A stretch of 6,937 bases of DNA from contig CALKUG010000270.1 of the NCBI GenBank assembly GCA_937996765.1, positions 1 to 6,937 on the forward strand, in the 5' to 3' direction. The notes below the pieces were generated by a model. That model saw only the letters and a list, made by a program, of their open reading frames with translations, made no database searches and was not told the DNA's origin. Position 1 is the first letter of the stretch. Each line of letters starts with the position of its first letter. Source of the stretch: an uncultured Ignavibacteria bacterium. Its GTDB lineage: Bacteria; Bacteroidota; Ignavibacteria; Ignavibacteriales; Ignavibacteriaceae. Shown here piece after piece: positions 6,496 to 6,937 of this stretch. Both the position numbers and the translations under genes were made by a program.

Positions 6496-6937
6496 TGAAA
6501 AGAACTGCTGTTATCAGCGGAATTGGAATGTTTGCGCCTGCTAAAGTTGTACCTAACAGTTATTTTGATGAATTGTTAAAAGAAGACGTGAGCACATGGC
6601 TTGAAACTAATGTAAATATTAAGGAAAGACGTTGGTGTTCTGAAAACGAATCAACGGCAGACCTCTGTGAACATGCTGCTGTAGCCGCCCTTGCAGATGC
6701 AGGCATAACCGCAGATAAACTCAATCTGATTATTGTTGCAACAGATACACCTGAATACATATCCCCTTCTACTGCCTCGGTTCTACAATTTCGTATAGGT
6801 GCGGTTAATGCCGGTACTTTCGATTTAAACACAGCATGCGCGGGTTTTGTAACAGCCCTCGATACAGCTTCCAAATTTATCATTGCCGATAACCGCTATC
6901 AAAATGTGTTGGTTATTGGTGCTTATGCTATGAGCAA
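6492..6937 (+). CDS. Beta-ketoacyl-ACP synthase III (FabH-like), N-terminal part; runs off the right edge
   Basis: The first 148 residues are present and the frame is open to the edge. Family enzymes condense a short acyl-CoA with malonyl-ACP to start an acyl chain. Seen: the N-terminal thiolase-fold start TAVISGIGMFAPAKVV (5-20), W36, the strand and loop LIIVATDTPEYISPSTA (79-95), the nucleophile motif FDLNTACAGFV with Cys116 (110-120), and VLVIGAYAMS (about 139-148). His and Asn of the catalytic triad lie beyond the window. The usual R-T-G-I after the Trp is N-V-N-I here (W36 to I43), removing the Arg that in E. coli FabH contacts CoA, so the donor or carrier may differ and I withhold the symbol fabH. 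It could serve fatty acid, polyketide-like or other acyl synthesis. The start overlaps the fabG stop (ATGATG, first ATG taken because of GGAG seven bases before). Confidence 0.85.
   Translation, partial: MMKRTAVISGIGMFAPAKVVPNSYFDELLKEDVSTWLETNVNIKERRWCSENESTADLCEHAAVAALADAGITADKLNLIIVATDTPEYISPSTASVLQFRIGAVNAGTFDLNTACAGFVTALDTASKFIIADNRYQNVLVIGAYAMS

Noticed and set aside
6560..6883. 107-residue open frame on the minus strand
   Set aside because: It is antisense to the KAS III gene, whose + frame shows clear family motifs including the Cys116 nucleophile; the minus frame has no recognisable domain.

Overview
The window is AT-rich and densely coded. It looks like a chromosomal piece of a Gram-negative bacterium of the Bacteroidota/Chlorobiota (FCB) kind, including lineages such as Ignavibacteria or Kapabacteria. 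This rests on the TonB-dependent receptor C-terminus, the style of the soluble PAS/GAF sensor kinase (H-box with IIAHDLKSPF), the low GC and the overlapping genes. Genus cannot be read from the sequence. I see no tRNA, rRNA, CRISPR array, insertion sequence or phage gene.

Region 1 (1-1271, + strand): the last 126 residues of a TonB-dependent outer-membrane receptor, overlapping by ATGA with a ten-helix EamA/DMT inner-membrane transporter. The pair is probably cotranscribed and may move the same or related small molecules across the two membranes.

Region 2 (1268-5103, - strand): a two-gene operon read toward region 1. A cytoplasmic PAS-GAF-PAS-GAF-HisKA-HATPase histidine kinase is joined by a one-base TAATG overlap to a GckA/TtuD-type glycerate 2-kinase. 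No response regulator is present here. The glycerate kinase and the transporter meet tail to tail and share four bases.

Region 3 (5104-5257): the only real intergenic space, about 150 bp between divergent genes. On the + strand it holds a good sigma-70-like promoter (TTGACT, 17 bp, TATTTT). A perfect 16-bp palindrome follows at about the predicted transcription start, well placed as an autorepression operator.

Region 4 (5258-6937, + strand): a tight operon of a GbsR/MarR-type winged-helix regulator, a FabG-type short-chain reductase and a FabH-like ketoacyl synthase III that runs off the right edge. The genes are 5 bp apart and then overlapped by ATGA. This reads as a regulated acyl-chain initiation and reduction module. 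It resembles in layout the MarR-family FabT control of fab genes in Firmicutes, but with a regulator of the GbsR branch and a synthase with a changed CoA-contact motif.

No wholly new system is evident. The most testable points are the palindrome and regulator pair, the coupling of a sensor kinase to glycerate kinase, the divergent KAS III, a 23-bp perfect inverted repeat inside the sensor kinase gene, and two 8-base homopolymers inside the regulator gene.
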